Source: Cryobacterium arcticum (lineage in GTDB: Bacteria; Actinomycetota; Actinomycetes; Actinomycetales; Microbacteriaceae). Taken from it: a stretch of DNA of 64,000 nt. The stretch covers positions 3,720,001 to 3,784,000 of the forward strand of contig NZ_CP016282.1 of the NCBI RefSeq assembly GCF_001679725.1, in the 5' to 3' direction. Each line of letters opens with the position of its first letter. The stretch's first letter is position 1. Positions 1 through 7,226 of the stretch are shown here, one piece after another. Below the pieces are notes generated by a model. It had not been told where the DNA came from and did no database searches. It worked only from the letters and a program-made list of their open reading frames with translations. Position numbers and translations under genes: made by a program.

Positions 1-140
1 GCCTGCGTGAGCCCCACGGCCGCCGCGATGTCCCGCACCGAGGTCTGGCGGAAGCCGTTGCGCGCCACGAGCGCCAGCGCGGTCTCCAGTATCTCGGCAC
101 GCTTCGCCACGCCCTTCGGGTACCTGCCCACGCTAGCCAT
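1..140 (-). CDS. TetR/AcrR-family regulator, N-terminal part (cut by window edge)
   Basis: Reading leftward from the ATG at 138-140 gives 46 codons that begin MASVGRYPKGVAKRAEILET and continue into RNGFRQTSVRDIAAAVGLTQ. This is the usual N-terminal helix-turn-helix of a TetR repressor: a basic lead-in, an ARRxEIL-type helix, then the recognition helices. The ligand-binding domain lies outside the window. It is transcribed away from the MFS transporter at 363, so it could control that gene, but the palindrome between them has IclR-like geometry. The effector cannot be predicted. Confidence 0.8.
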   Translation of the reverse strand, partial: MASVGRYPKGVAKRAEILETALALVARNGFRQTSVRDIAAAVGLTQ

Positions 141-229
141 TGCCCCAGGCTACCGACGTTCCGCGAACCGTGAGCACAGCATCTCAAACCCCAGGTTGAG
201 GGAGCTCATCTCCCGGTTTGCGAGATCTG

Positions 230-250
230 GCTTTCCGCATGGCGGAAAGC
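230..250. promoter_or_regulatory. Palindromic operator, probably IclR-type, upstream of the MFS gene
   Basis: A perfect inverted repeat has 9-base arms GCTTTCCGC and GCGGAAAGC around the spacer ATG. It lies 113 bases upstream of the transporter start at 363, in a divergent intergenic region. A second palindrome with the same 9-3-9 layout and the same inner core (TCCGC, 3 bases, GCGGA) lies beside the other IclR gene of this window at 42565-42585. The shared core suggests both are IclR-family operators. Binding is inferred. Confidence 0.55.
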
Positions 251-362
251 GCACCCACATAGTGGAAACTCTGTGTGATTCTGATCCCGCGCCGGTCACC
301 GGTTGCACGCTCAACGAGCAGATTCCGCACACTGGATTCAGACAACAGACAGAGAGGTCTCC

Positions 363-1790
363 ATGTCATCGTCAACCCCCGCGCCGGCCGCGCCACCCCG
401 CACCGCGGACTCGAGCATCTCCGAGGCGGATCTGCGCCGGGCCGGCTGGGCCAGCTCGCTGGGCAGCGCCCTGGAGTACTACGACTTCGCGCTCTACAGC
501 CTGGCGTCGGCACTCATCTTCAGCGAACTGTTCTTCACCGACAGCGATCCCACCACCGGACGCATCCTGGCGTTCGCCACCTATTTCATCGGCTTCGCGG
601 TCCGCCCCCTCGGCGGCCTGTTCTTCGGGTCGCTCGGCGACCGCATCGGCCGCAAGTCGGTGCTGCTGCTCACCGTGCTCCTGATGGGTGGGGCCAGCAC
701 CGCGATGGGCCTGCTGCCCACCTACGACCAGGTCGGCATCCTCGCGCCGATCCTGCTCATCGTGCTGCGCATCCTGCAGGGCTTCGGGGCCGGCGCCGAA
801 CAGGCCGGCGCGGCCACGCTGATGACCGAATACGCGCCGAGGCACCGCCGCGGCTTCTTCGCCTCGCTGCCGTTCATGGGCATCCAGATCGGCACCGTGA
901 TCGCGGCGCTGGTCTTCTTCCTGCTGCTCATCCCCAGCCAGCAGGTCGTGTTGGACGGCCTGTGGCGCATTCCGTTCCTGGCCAGCGCGATCCTCATCGG
1001 CGTGGCCGTGTACATCCGGCTCAAGCTCAAGGAGTCGCCCTCGTTCTCCAAGCTCAAGGCCCACGAGCAGGTTCAGGACAAGCCCCTGCGCAACCTGCTG
1101 CGCACCTCACGCAAGACCGTGCTGATCGGGATGGGTCTGCGCATGGCCGAAAACGGTGGCTCCTCGATCTACCAGGTGCTCGCCATCAGCTACGTCGTCA
1201 CCGTCGCGCTGGGCTCGTCGGTCACCGCCGGGCCGATCGGTGCCATTTCGCTGGTCTTCGCCGCCGCCGTCGGTGCGATCACCGTGCCCGTCGCCGGGCT
1301 GCTCAGTGACAGGTTCGGTCGGGTCCGGGTGTACCGCGGGTTCGCGATCTTCCAGTTCGTGATCGCGGTGCCGGTGTGGTGGATCCTCTCCACCGGGAAC
1401 GTCGTCGCCACCGTTGCGGCCATCTCGGTGGCCCTCGGCATCGGCACCTGGGGCATGTTCGGCGCCCAGGGTGCCCTGATGCCCGAGCTGTTCGGCTCCC
1501 GGCACCGCTACACCGGTGTCTCGGTGGCCCGCGAGTTCTCCGCCGTCATCGCCGGCGGCCTGGTGCCGCTGGTGGGCGCGCTGCTGCTGGCCTGGTTCGC
1601 CGACAGCTGGGTTCCCCTTGCGGCCTACCTGCTCCTGCTGACCGGCGTGACCATCGCCGTCACCTTCATCACACCAGAGACCAGGGGCCGTGACCTCGAC
1701 CTCGAGACGGATGCCCTCGACGACGCGCGTCTCACCCCTGCGGCCGTCGCAACCCCCGCGTCCGTCCCCGTCGGAACCCCTCGTGCCTGA
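363..1790 (+). CDS. MFS transporter, metabolite:H+ symporter (MHS) family
   Basis: A 475-residue integral membrane protein with about 12 hydrophobic segments. The MHS hallmarks are an early LEYYDFALYS segment (residues 37-46), the loop motif GDRIGRK near residues 92-98, and LRILQGFGAGAEQAGA in the fourth to fifth helix region. MHS proteins import organic acids, osmolytes or sugar acids with protons. The ATG at 363 is chosen because GAGAGG precedes it at good spacing; an upstream in-frame ATG at 303 would add a non-conserved leader. The neighbouring KDG-type kinase and FAH enzyme suggest a sugar acid substrate, which is inference. Confidence 0.85.
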   Translation: MSSSTPAPAAPPRTADSSISEADLRRAGWASSLGSALEYYDFALYSLASALIFSELFFTDSDPTTGRILAFATYFIGFAVRPLGGLFFGSLGDRIGRKSVLLLTVLLMGGASTAMGLLPTYDQVGILAPILLIVLRILQGFGAGAEQAGAATLMTEYAPRHRRGFFASLPFMGIQIGTVIAALVFFLLLIPSQQVVLDGLWRIPFLASAILIGVAVYIRLKLKESPSFSKLKAHEQVQDKPLRNLLRTSRKTVLIGMGLRMAENGGSSIYQVLAISYVVTVALGSSVTAGPIGAISLVFAAAVGAITVPVAGLLSDRFGRVRVYRGFAIFQFVIAVPVWWILSTGNVVATVAAISVALGIGTWGMFGAQGALMPELFGSRHRYTGVSVAREFSAVIAGGLVPLVGALLLAWFADSWVPLAAYLLLLTGVTIAVTFITPETRGRDLDLETDALDDARLTPAAVATPASVPVGTPRA

Positions 1791-1815
1791 CCGCGACCCG
1801 GTCGGTGCGGTGCGC

Positions 1816-2592
1816 TCAGCGCCGGGGCAGCAGCACGGCCAGCTCCGCGGCGGCTTCGCGCAGCGGGCCGAGGAACTGCAGGGCCTGCTCCACCGTGGTG
1901 CGGTAGGCCGGGGACGGCACCGACAGGGCGGCCACCGCGATGCCCATGGCATCCAGCACGGGAACGCCCACGGTCACGATGCCCTCCTCGTGCTCCTCAT
2001 TGGAGACCGCGAAGCCCTGCGAGCGCACCCGGGCGATCTCGGCGGCGAACGCCGCCCTGTCGGTGATGGTGCGGGTGGTGAACCGTTCCAGCGGGAGCGA
2101 CGTGACCAGGTGGTCGCGGGTTTCCCAGTCAGCGAAGGCTATGAGCACCTTGCCCATCGAGGTGCAGTGCAGGGGTCCGAGCTTGCCGGTCTCGCCGCGC
2201 ACACCGACGTGGTGGCGGGCCTCGATGTGGTGGATGTAGAGCTGGTGTTCACCGTCGAGAACCGACATCAGGCTGGCCTCCCCCGTGGCGCGGGACAGCG
2301 TGCGCAGCACGGGCAGGGCCACGCCCTGGAAGCCGTGCGCGCTGGACACCGCGGCGCCGAGCTGGAACAGGCGCAGCCCCAGGCTGTAGAGCTTGGTCTC
2401 CGGGTTGAAACTCACGAAGTCGTCGCGCACCAGCGAGCCGAGCAGCCGGTGCGTCGTGGTCACCGGGTAGCCGGTCCAACGCGCCAGGTCCGACAGGGTG
2501 GCCCCGTCGGGGTGCGGGCCGAGCACGGTCAGCAGGCTCAGAGCCTTGCCCACCATGTCTTTGCCCACCGTTTCGGTGTCACCGGTCGTCAC
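1816..2592 (-). CDS. IclR-family transcriptional regulator
   Basis: This 258-residue protein has an N-terminal winged helix-turn-helix (about residues 30-55, TLSDLARWTGYPVTTTHRLL) and a C-terminal IclR effector domain. The effector domain carries the family signatures GPLHCTSMGKVLIA and VSNEEHEEGIVTVGVPV. The start is the GTG at 2592; a longer reading to 2643 would overlap the divergent gene that starts at 2631. IclR proteins usually regulate adjacent catabolic genes in response to a pathway intermediate. The divergent FAH/kinase/dehydrogenase operon and the transporter are the natural targets. Confidence 0.88.
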   Translation of the reverse strand: MTTGDTETVGKDMVGKALSLLTVLGPHPDGATLSDLARWTGYPVTTTHRLLGSLVRDDFVSFNPETKLYSLGLRLFQLGAAVSSAHGFQGVALPVLRTLSRATGEASLMSVLDGEHQLYIHHIEARHHVGVRGETGKLGPLHCTSMGKVLIAFADWETRDHLVTSLPLERFTTRTITDRAAFAAEIARVRSQGFAVSNEEHEEGIVTVGVPVLDAMGIAVAALSVPSPAYRTTVEQALQFLGPLREAAAELAVLLPRR

Positions 2593-2630
2593 GCGTCGAT
2601 CGTACCGGCATCCGCCTGGTCGGGCGCGCC

Positions 2631-3404
2631 GTGCTGATCGCACGGGTGGCCACCGGGGACGGACCCCGACACGGCATCGTGCGCGGTGACCGGGTGCTGC
2701 TGGTGCACGGTCTGACCGACCTGCGGCCCACGGGAGTGCAGCTGCCCTTCACCCCGCACCTGCTGCTCGCACCGGTGGTGCCGGGCACCATCTACGGCAT
2801 GGCGCACAACACCGGGCCGGCCGACCGGATGCTGCCGCCCCAGGCGTTCCTCAAGCCGGGGCACGCTGCCATCGGCCCCGGCGATCCCATCCCGGTGCCG
2901 CAGGGAATCGGCCCGGTCGTGGCCGAGGCCGAATTGGCGCTGGTGATCGGCAGGCCGGCGCGCCACCGCACCCGTGCCGATGCCCTCGAGGTGGTGCTGG
3001 GCTACACCGCCGCCAACGACGTGACCGCACGAGCCATGCAGGCGCAGGATTCCCTGTGGCTGGCGGGCAAGGGCTTCGACGGGTTCACGCCGCTCGGCCC
3101 CGTGATCGACACCGACCTGCCCGACGAGGCCGACATTCGCCTGGACCTCGACGGCACGCCGGTCTCCCGCAGCACGACCACCGGGCTGGCTCGCGGCTTC
3201 GCCGAGATCATCGTCTTCCTGAGCAGCATCACCACCCTGCAGCCTGGCGACGTGATCCTCACCGGAGCCCCCGGAGCCGATGCCGAACTCCGCCCGGGCG
3301 GGCAAGTGTCCGTGAGCGTGGCCGGGCTCTCCCTGCAGAACCCGGTCATCGCCGCCAGCGAGCCCGTCGCACTCCTCGAGCACTACCGGAAGGTCCTCGC
3401 ATGA
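2631..3404 (+). CDS. Fumarylacetoacetate hydrolase (FAH)-family protein
   Basis: A 257-residue FAH-fold enzyme starting at GTG. It shows the family's metal-site pattern (VVAEAELALVIG, then GYTAANDVTAR), the GFDGFTPLGPVI segment and the C-terminal block TTLQPGDVILTGAP. FAH-fold proteins hydrolyse, decarboxylate or hydrate beta-diketo acids or 2-keto-3-deoxy acids, and sequence alone does not fix the reaction. It overlaps the next gene by ATGA and opens a three-gene operon with a PfkB kinase and a 2-hydroxyacid dehydrogenase. That context favours a ketodeoxy sugar acid over an aromatic intermediate. Confidence 0.85.
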   Translation: MLIARVATGDGPRHGIVRGDRVLLVHGLTDLRPTGVQLPFTPHLLLAPVVPGTIYGMAHNTGPADRMLPPQAFLKPGHAAIGPGDPIPVPQGIGPVVAEAELALVIGRPARHRTRADALEVVLGYTAANDVTARAMQAQDSLWLAGKGFDGFTPLGPVIDTDLPDEADIRLDLDGTPVSRSTTTGLARGFAEIIVFLSSITTLQPGDVILTGAPGADAELRPGGQVSVSVAGLSLQNPVIAASEPVALLEHYRKVLA

Positions 3405-4429
3405 ACGCCGCCACTCTTCGCCTGCCCACTCCGGCCTCCGCACTGGACGTCGTCACGCTCGGCGAGATCATGGCCATGTTCGTGGCGGACGAGCCGGGCG
3501 CCCTGGTGAGCGCCGAGCATTTCACGCGCCGGTTGGCCGGGGCGGAGTTCAACGTGGCGGTGGGCCTGACCCGGCTCGGCCACCGGGTGGGCTTTCTCAC
3601 CCGCCTCGGCGCCGACCCGTTCGGCGAGTTCGCGCACTCCCGGCTGCGGGAGCTCGGCATCGACGCCGACCAGGTCAGCGTCGATCCCGTCGCGCCCACC
3701 GGTTTCCAGCTCAAGAACCGCGCCGGCGACGGCGACGACCCCACCGTCGTGTACTTCCGGGCGCATTCCGCCGCCCGCGGCATGGGCCCCACGACGGCAA
3801 CGGATGCCTACCTGCGGCGCGCCAGGCACCTGCACCTCACCGGCATCCCGCTCGCGCTCGGCGAGGGGCCGCGCGCGCTGGCCGCTCAAGCCGTGGCCGC
3901 CGCGCGGCAATCCGGCGCCACCGTGAGCGTGGACCCCAACCTGCGCCCGGCCCTCTGGCCGGATACCGCCACCATGGTGCGCACCGTGAACGATCTGGCG
4001 CTGCAGGCGGACTGGGTCCTGCCGGGCCTGCCCGAGGGACGGATCCTCACCGGAGCGACCACCCCCGCCGGCGTTGCCCGCTGGTACCTCGATCGCGGCG
4101 TGCAGGCCGTGGCCGTGAAAACCGGCGCGGCCGGCGCCGAGCTGTTCACCCGCGACGGCCTGCACGCCGTCTGCCCGCCGTTCCCGGTCCGCCCGGTGGA
4201 CACCGTCGGAGCCGGAGACGGCTTCGCCGCCGGGTTCATCAGCGCCGCCCTCGACGGCCGGCCCGTACCGGAGTGGCTCAGCCGCGCCGCCGCGGTGGGC
4301 GCCATCGCCACCACCAGCCACGGCGACCAGGAGGGCCTGCCCGACCGCGCCGGCCTCGCCGCCTTCCTCGCCGCCACCGACCAGACTCGTATCCACGACA
4401 ACACCCCCGCAGAAAGGGCCTCAGTATGA
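3401..4429 (+). CDS. PfkB-family sugar kinase, probable 2-dehydro-3-deoxygluconate kinase
   Basis: A 342-residue ribokinase-fold protein. The first PfkB signature is GAEFNVAVGLTRLG (near residues 47-60) and the second is DTVGAGDGFAAGF (near 266-278), which holds the catalytic Asp and the anion hole. The opening VVTLGEIMAMF and the segment TGFQLKNR resemble KdgK enzymes, which phosphorylate 2-keto-3-deoxygluconate. The start overlaps the stop of the FAH gene (ATGA), showing translational coupling. No KDPG aldolase is present in the window, so the next step must be encoded elsewhere. Fructokinase is a less likely alternative. Confidence 0.82.
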   Translation: MNAATLRLPTPASALDVVTLGEIMAMFVADEPGALVSAEHFTRRLAGAEFNVAVGLTRLGHRVGFLTRLGADPFGEFAHSRLRELGIDADQVSVDPVAPTGFQLKNRAGDGDDPTVVYFRAHSAARGMGPTTATDAYLRRARHLHLTGIPLALGEGPRALAAQAVAAARQSGATVSVDPNLRPALWPDTATMVRTVNDLALQADWVLPGLPEGRILTGATTPAGVARWYLDRGVQAVAVKTGAAGAELFTRDGLHAVCPPFPVRPVDTVGAGDGFAAGFISAALDGRPVPEWLSRAAAVGAIATTSHGDQEGLPDRAGLAAFLAATDQTRIHDNTPAERASV

Positions 4430-5508
4430 CCGCCACCACCTCCTCTCCCACGGTCTCCCCCGCCCTCCGTGTCGTCGTAGCCTCTCCGCTCACGGAGGAG
4501 CTCTGCCGGCTGATCGAGCGTGCGGAGCCGCGCATCGATCTCGTGCGCGACCAGAGCCTGTTGCCGCCCATGCGGCATCCGGCCGACTACCGCGGCGACC
4601 CGGCGTTTGTCCGAACCCCGGCCCAGCAGGCCGAGTTCGAGGCCCTCGTCGATTCCGCCGACGTGCTCTACGGCATCCCGGATGTGGACCCGGCCGCCCT
4701 CGGTCGCACGGTGGCGGCCAACCCGAAGCTGCGCTGGGTGCAGTTGATGGCCGCCGGCGGCGGCGCCCAGGTGAAGTCGGCCGGTCTCGCCGACGATGAC
4801 CTCACCCGGGTGGCCTTCACCACCTCGGCCGGTGTGCACGGTGGCCCGCTGGCGGAGTTCGCCCTGTTCGGCATCCTCGCCGGTGCCAAGCGGCTGCCAC
4901 AACTGCAGCAGCAGCAGCGACAGCACGAGTGGCCGGCTCGCCGACCGCTCGGCCAGGTGCGCGACCAGACCGTGCTCCTGGTGGGGCTGGGCGGTATCGG
5001 TAAGGAAATCGCCCGCCTCAGCCAGGCTCTCGGCATGCACGTCATCGGCACCCGCCGTCCCGGCAGCAGCAGCACGGTGGAACACGTCGATGAGTATGTC
5101 TCGATCGACGACCTCGCCGAGCACGCCGGCCGGGCCGACGCCATCGTGGTCTCGTTGCCGGGCACCGCGGCCACCGACGGACTCGTGGGCGCGGCCGTCT
5201 TCGCCGCTGCCACGCCCGGCGTGACCGTCGTGAACGTGGGCCGCGGCACCGTCATCGACGAGGCGGCCCTCACCGTGGCCCTGCAGAACGGGCAAGTCGG
5301 CTTCGCCGCTCTCGATGTGTTCGCCAGCGAACCCCTGCCCACAAGCAGCCCGCTCTGGGACCTCCCGAACGTGCTCGTCAGTCCGCACACGGCCGCCCTG
5401 GACGCCGGCGAGGAACGCCGCATCGCCGAGCTGTTCGCCGAGAACGCCACCCGCTTCCTCGACGGCCGTCCCCTGCTCAACACTGTCGACACCGTTGAGT
5501 TCTACTAG
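4426..5508 (+). CDS. D-isomer-specific 2-hydroxyacid dehydrogenase
   Basis: A 360-residue NAD(P)-dependent dehydrogenase. The Rossmann motif VGLGGIGKE lies near residues 186-194. The catalytic set follows: Arg in VNVGRGTVIDE, Glu in FASEPLP, and His in SPHTA near residue 320. It would interconvert a 2-keto acid and its D-2-hydroxyacid (glyoxylate/hydroxypyruvate or related). It starts inside the stop codon of the kinase gene (ATGA) and is the last gene of the operon. A polyglutamine stretch (LQQQQRQ) sits before the NAD domain. Substrate is unknown. Confidence 0.87.
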   Translation: MTATTSSPTVSPALRVVVASPLTEELCRLIERAEPRIDLVRDQSLLPPMRHPADYRGDPAFVRTPAQQAEFEALVDSADVLYGIPDVDPAALGRTVAANPKLRWVQLMAAGGGAQVKSAGLADDDLTRVAFTTSAGVHGGPLAEFALFGILAGAKRLPQLQQQQRQHEWPARRPLGQVRDQTVLLVGLGGIGKEIARLSQALGMHVIGTRRPGSSSTVEHVDEYVSIDDLAEHAGRADAIVVSLPGTAATDGLVGAAVFAAATPGVTVVNVGRGTVIDEAALTVALQNGQVGFAALDVFASEPLPTSSPLWDLPNVLVSPHTAALDAGEERRIAELFAENATRFLDGRPLLNTVDTVEFY

Positions 5509-5517
5509 CCTCCCCCG

Positions 5518-5582
5518 CCCGCGAACTGCGACAAAAGCGCCGAGAAAGCGCATTTTGAGGGGCTTTTTTCACAGTTCGCGGG
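5518..5582. repeat. Long imperfect palindrome (hairpin; terminator or repeat element)
   Basis: Outer arms CCCGCGAACTG (5518-5528) and CAGTTCGCGGG (5572-5582) match perfectly. An inner pair AAAAGC/GCTTTT extends the fold, giving a roughly 65-base hairpin. It begins 10 bases after the dehydrogenase stop and could terminate that operon. The size and AT-rich core resemble dispersed palindromic repeats more than a simple terminator. Only one copy is in this window. Confidence 0.6.
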
Positions 5583-5607
5583 AGGGTGGCACCGCTAGGG
5601 TGGCCGC

Positions 5608-5805
5608 ATGAATCTCCTTGTGCGAGTCAGCCACCGATGCACCGCGGCCCTCACCGAGGCCGCCCAGTTCGTTCTCTACTGGGTGGGCGGCGGCAACGGC
5701 GACCCCGAGCGGCTGCGAGCGGCGGATGCCCGTCGGGCCCGCGCCCGCACCACCCCGCCTCGTGCGTCCCGCAGCGCATCCGGTCGGAGCTCCCGCAAGC
5801 GCTGA
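5608..5805 (+). CDS. Small basic hypothetical protein
   Basis: This 65-codon frame encodes a short amphipathic or hydrophobic stretch (TEAAQFVLYWVGGG) and then an Arg/Ala/Ser-rich basic tail ending SRKR. I do not recognise the family. Support comes from strong GC at third codon positions through most of the frame. A TAGGGT box (5596-5601) also sits 6 bases before the ATG, consistent with a leaderless transcript. It lies between the palindrome at 5518 and the convergent ROK gene. The rest of 5509-5863 shows no other feature. Confidence 0.42.
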   Translation: MNLLVRVSHRCTAALTEAAQFVLYWVGGGNGDPERLRAADARRARARTTPPRASRSASGRSSRKR

Positions 5806-5863
5806 CACCGCCGAGCCCGCGAAACACCTCTCGCGACCTGTGAGTCAAACACCGGTGGGCAGG

Positions 5864-7015
5864 TCAGCCGCCGGCGGCGAGGGTGTCTACGGTGCGCTGG
5901 ATGGCGACGGCCGCTGCGCCCTGAGCCCAGGAGATGAAGCCACTGGGGTCGAGCAGCACGTCCACCCGGGCGGCCTCCGGGTCGCGGTCGGCGAGAATCG
6001 CGGCATCCATCTCGCCCCGCACGACGTCGAGGAAACCCAGACCCTCACCCGCGAGCACCACGTGCTCGACCATCGCGAGGTTGGCGACCGCCGCGATGAG
6101 CCGCCCGAGGGCGTTGCCCGCGGCGCGCAGCACCGCGAGGGCCACCGGCTGGCCGGCGGCGGCCATCTCGAGCACCTCGGCATAGCTCACCGGATGCCCC
6201 AGGGCCACCTCCACCTGCGCCCGGATGCTCGGGATGGTGAGCATCGCCGTTGAGCAGCCCCGGTGCCCCAGGAAGCAGAGCGGCCCGGTGGGGTCGAGCG
6301 GGAAGTGACCACCCAGGCCGAGCCCGGCCTCCGAGGTGCTGACCACCTGGTCGTGCATGACGAGCCCGTAGCCCACGCCGGCGCCCACGGTGAGCACCGC
6401 GAAGTTGGAGAAACCGCGGCCCAGTCCGAACCAGTGCTCCGCGGCGGCGAGGGCCACCACATCGTTCTCCACCATGACCGGCACGCCGAGCCGCGCCTCG
6501 ACGGCGTCCGCCAGCGGCACCCCGCGCCAGCCGAGGAAGGGCGCCCGGTCGATCACCCGGTTGTCGGAGACCTGTCCGCCTACGCTGATGCCGATGGCCG
6601 TGAACTCCTGCTCGTTCGCGAGCTCTCCGGCCAGCTCCACGATCACCGCCACGACATCGTCAAGCTCGTGACTCGGCAGCGGGCGTTCGGCCCGGCGCCC
6701 CTCGGCGGCGCGGAGGTCGGTCGTGACCGCGACAGCGGTGTCGCCGGTGAGCTTGACCCCGAGGAACTGCCGCGCGTCGGCGCGCACGTCGAGCGGCTTG
6801 GCCGGTCGGCCCATGGCGCCGTCGAGCTCTTCGGTCACCTCCACGAACAGACCGCCGTCGAGAAGAGGGCGGGCCAGCCGGGTGAGGGTGGCCAAGGACA
6901 GGCCCAACCGCTGGGCGAGCACACTGCGCAGAATCGGCCCGTGGATGAGAACCTCCCGGGCCAGCTCACTGGACGGTGCGCGGTAGCGGCGCTCGGCGGC
7001 CTCGACGGATGACAT
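5864..7015 (-). CDS. ROK-family transcriptional repressor
   Basis: A 383-residue ROK protein with an N-terminal winged helix (about residues 20-60, SVLAQRLGLSLATLTRLARP) that marks it as a repressor of the NagC/Mlc/XylR type. The ROK domain follows, with ENDVVALAAAEHWFG and GVGYGLVM. The zinc-binding motif is modified: the usual CxCGxxGCxE is read here as CFLGHRGCST. The start at 7015 (MSSVEAAER) is preferred to an upstream ATG with a Cys-rich leader. It is divergent from the alpha-galactosidase/ABC operon at 7227, its likely target. Confidence 0.87.
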   Translation of the reverse strand: MSSVEAAERRYRAPSSELAREVLIHGPILRSVLAQRLGLSLATLTRLARPLLDGGLFVEVTEELDGAMGRPAKPLDVRADARQFLGVKLTGDTAVAVTTDLRAAEGRRAERPLPSHELDDVVAVIVELAGELANEQEFTAIGISVGGQVSDNRVIDRAPFLGWRGVPLADAVEARLGVPVMVENDVVALAAAEHWFGLGRGFSNFAVLTVGAGVGYGLVMHDQVVSTSEAGLGLGGHFPLDPTGPLCFLGHRGCSTAMLTIPSIRAQVEVALGHPVSYAEVLEMAAAGQPVALAVLRAAGNALGRLIAAVANLAMVEHVVLAGEGLGFLDVVRGEMDAAILADRDPEAARVDVLLDPSGFISWAQGAAAVAIQRTVDTLAAGG

Positions 7016-7190
7016 GGGTGGGCAACTTTCGATCGGACAGTGCCGGCACCGGCGCCCCGGCGCCGTTGACACAGAAGCTGGTGAGTACGATCAGGATACC
7101 GGTCCCTGCCCTCCGGTTTATATTCATAACGCAACAAAATGATGCCGTTCCGGCCCTAAATCAGCTCGATTTGTCACAGTGAAACCAAAC

Positions 7191-7217
7191 TTGACTTTGC
7201 TTTACTTGCAATATAGA
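7191..7217 (+). promoter_or_regulatory. Candidate promoter of the alpha-galactosidase operon
   Basis: TTGACT (7191-7196) and TATAGA (7212-7217) are separated by 15 bases, slightly short of optimal. Transcription would begin at or within a few bases of the ATG at 7227, so the message may be leaderless; no Shine-Dalgarno sequence is visible. The region from 7100 is much more AT-rich than its surroundings, as expected for a divergent control region shared with the ROK gene. Confidence 0.45.
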
Positions 7218-7226
7218 AATATATGC

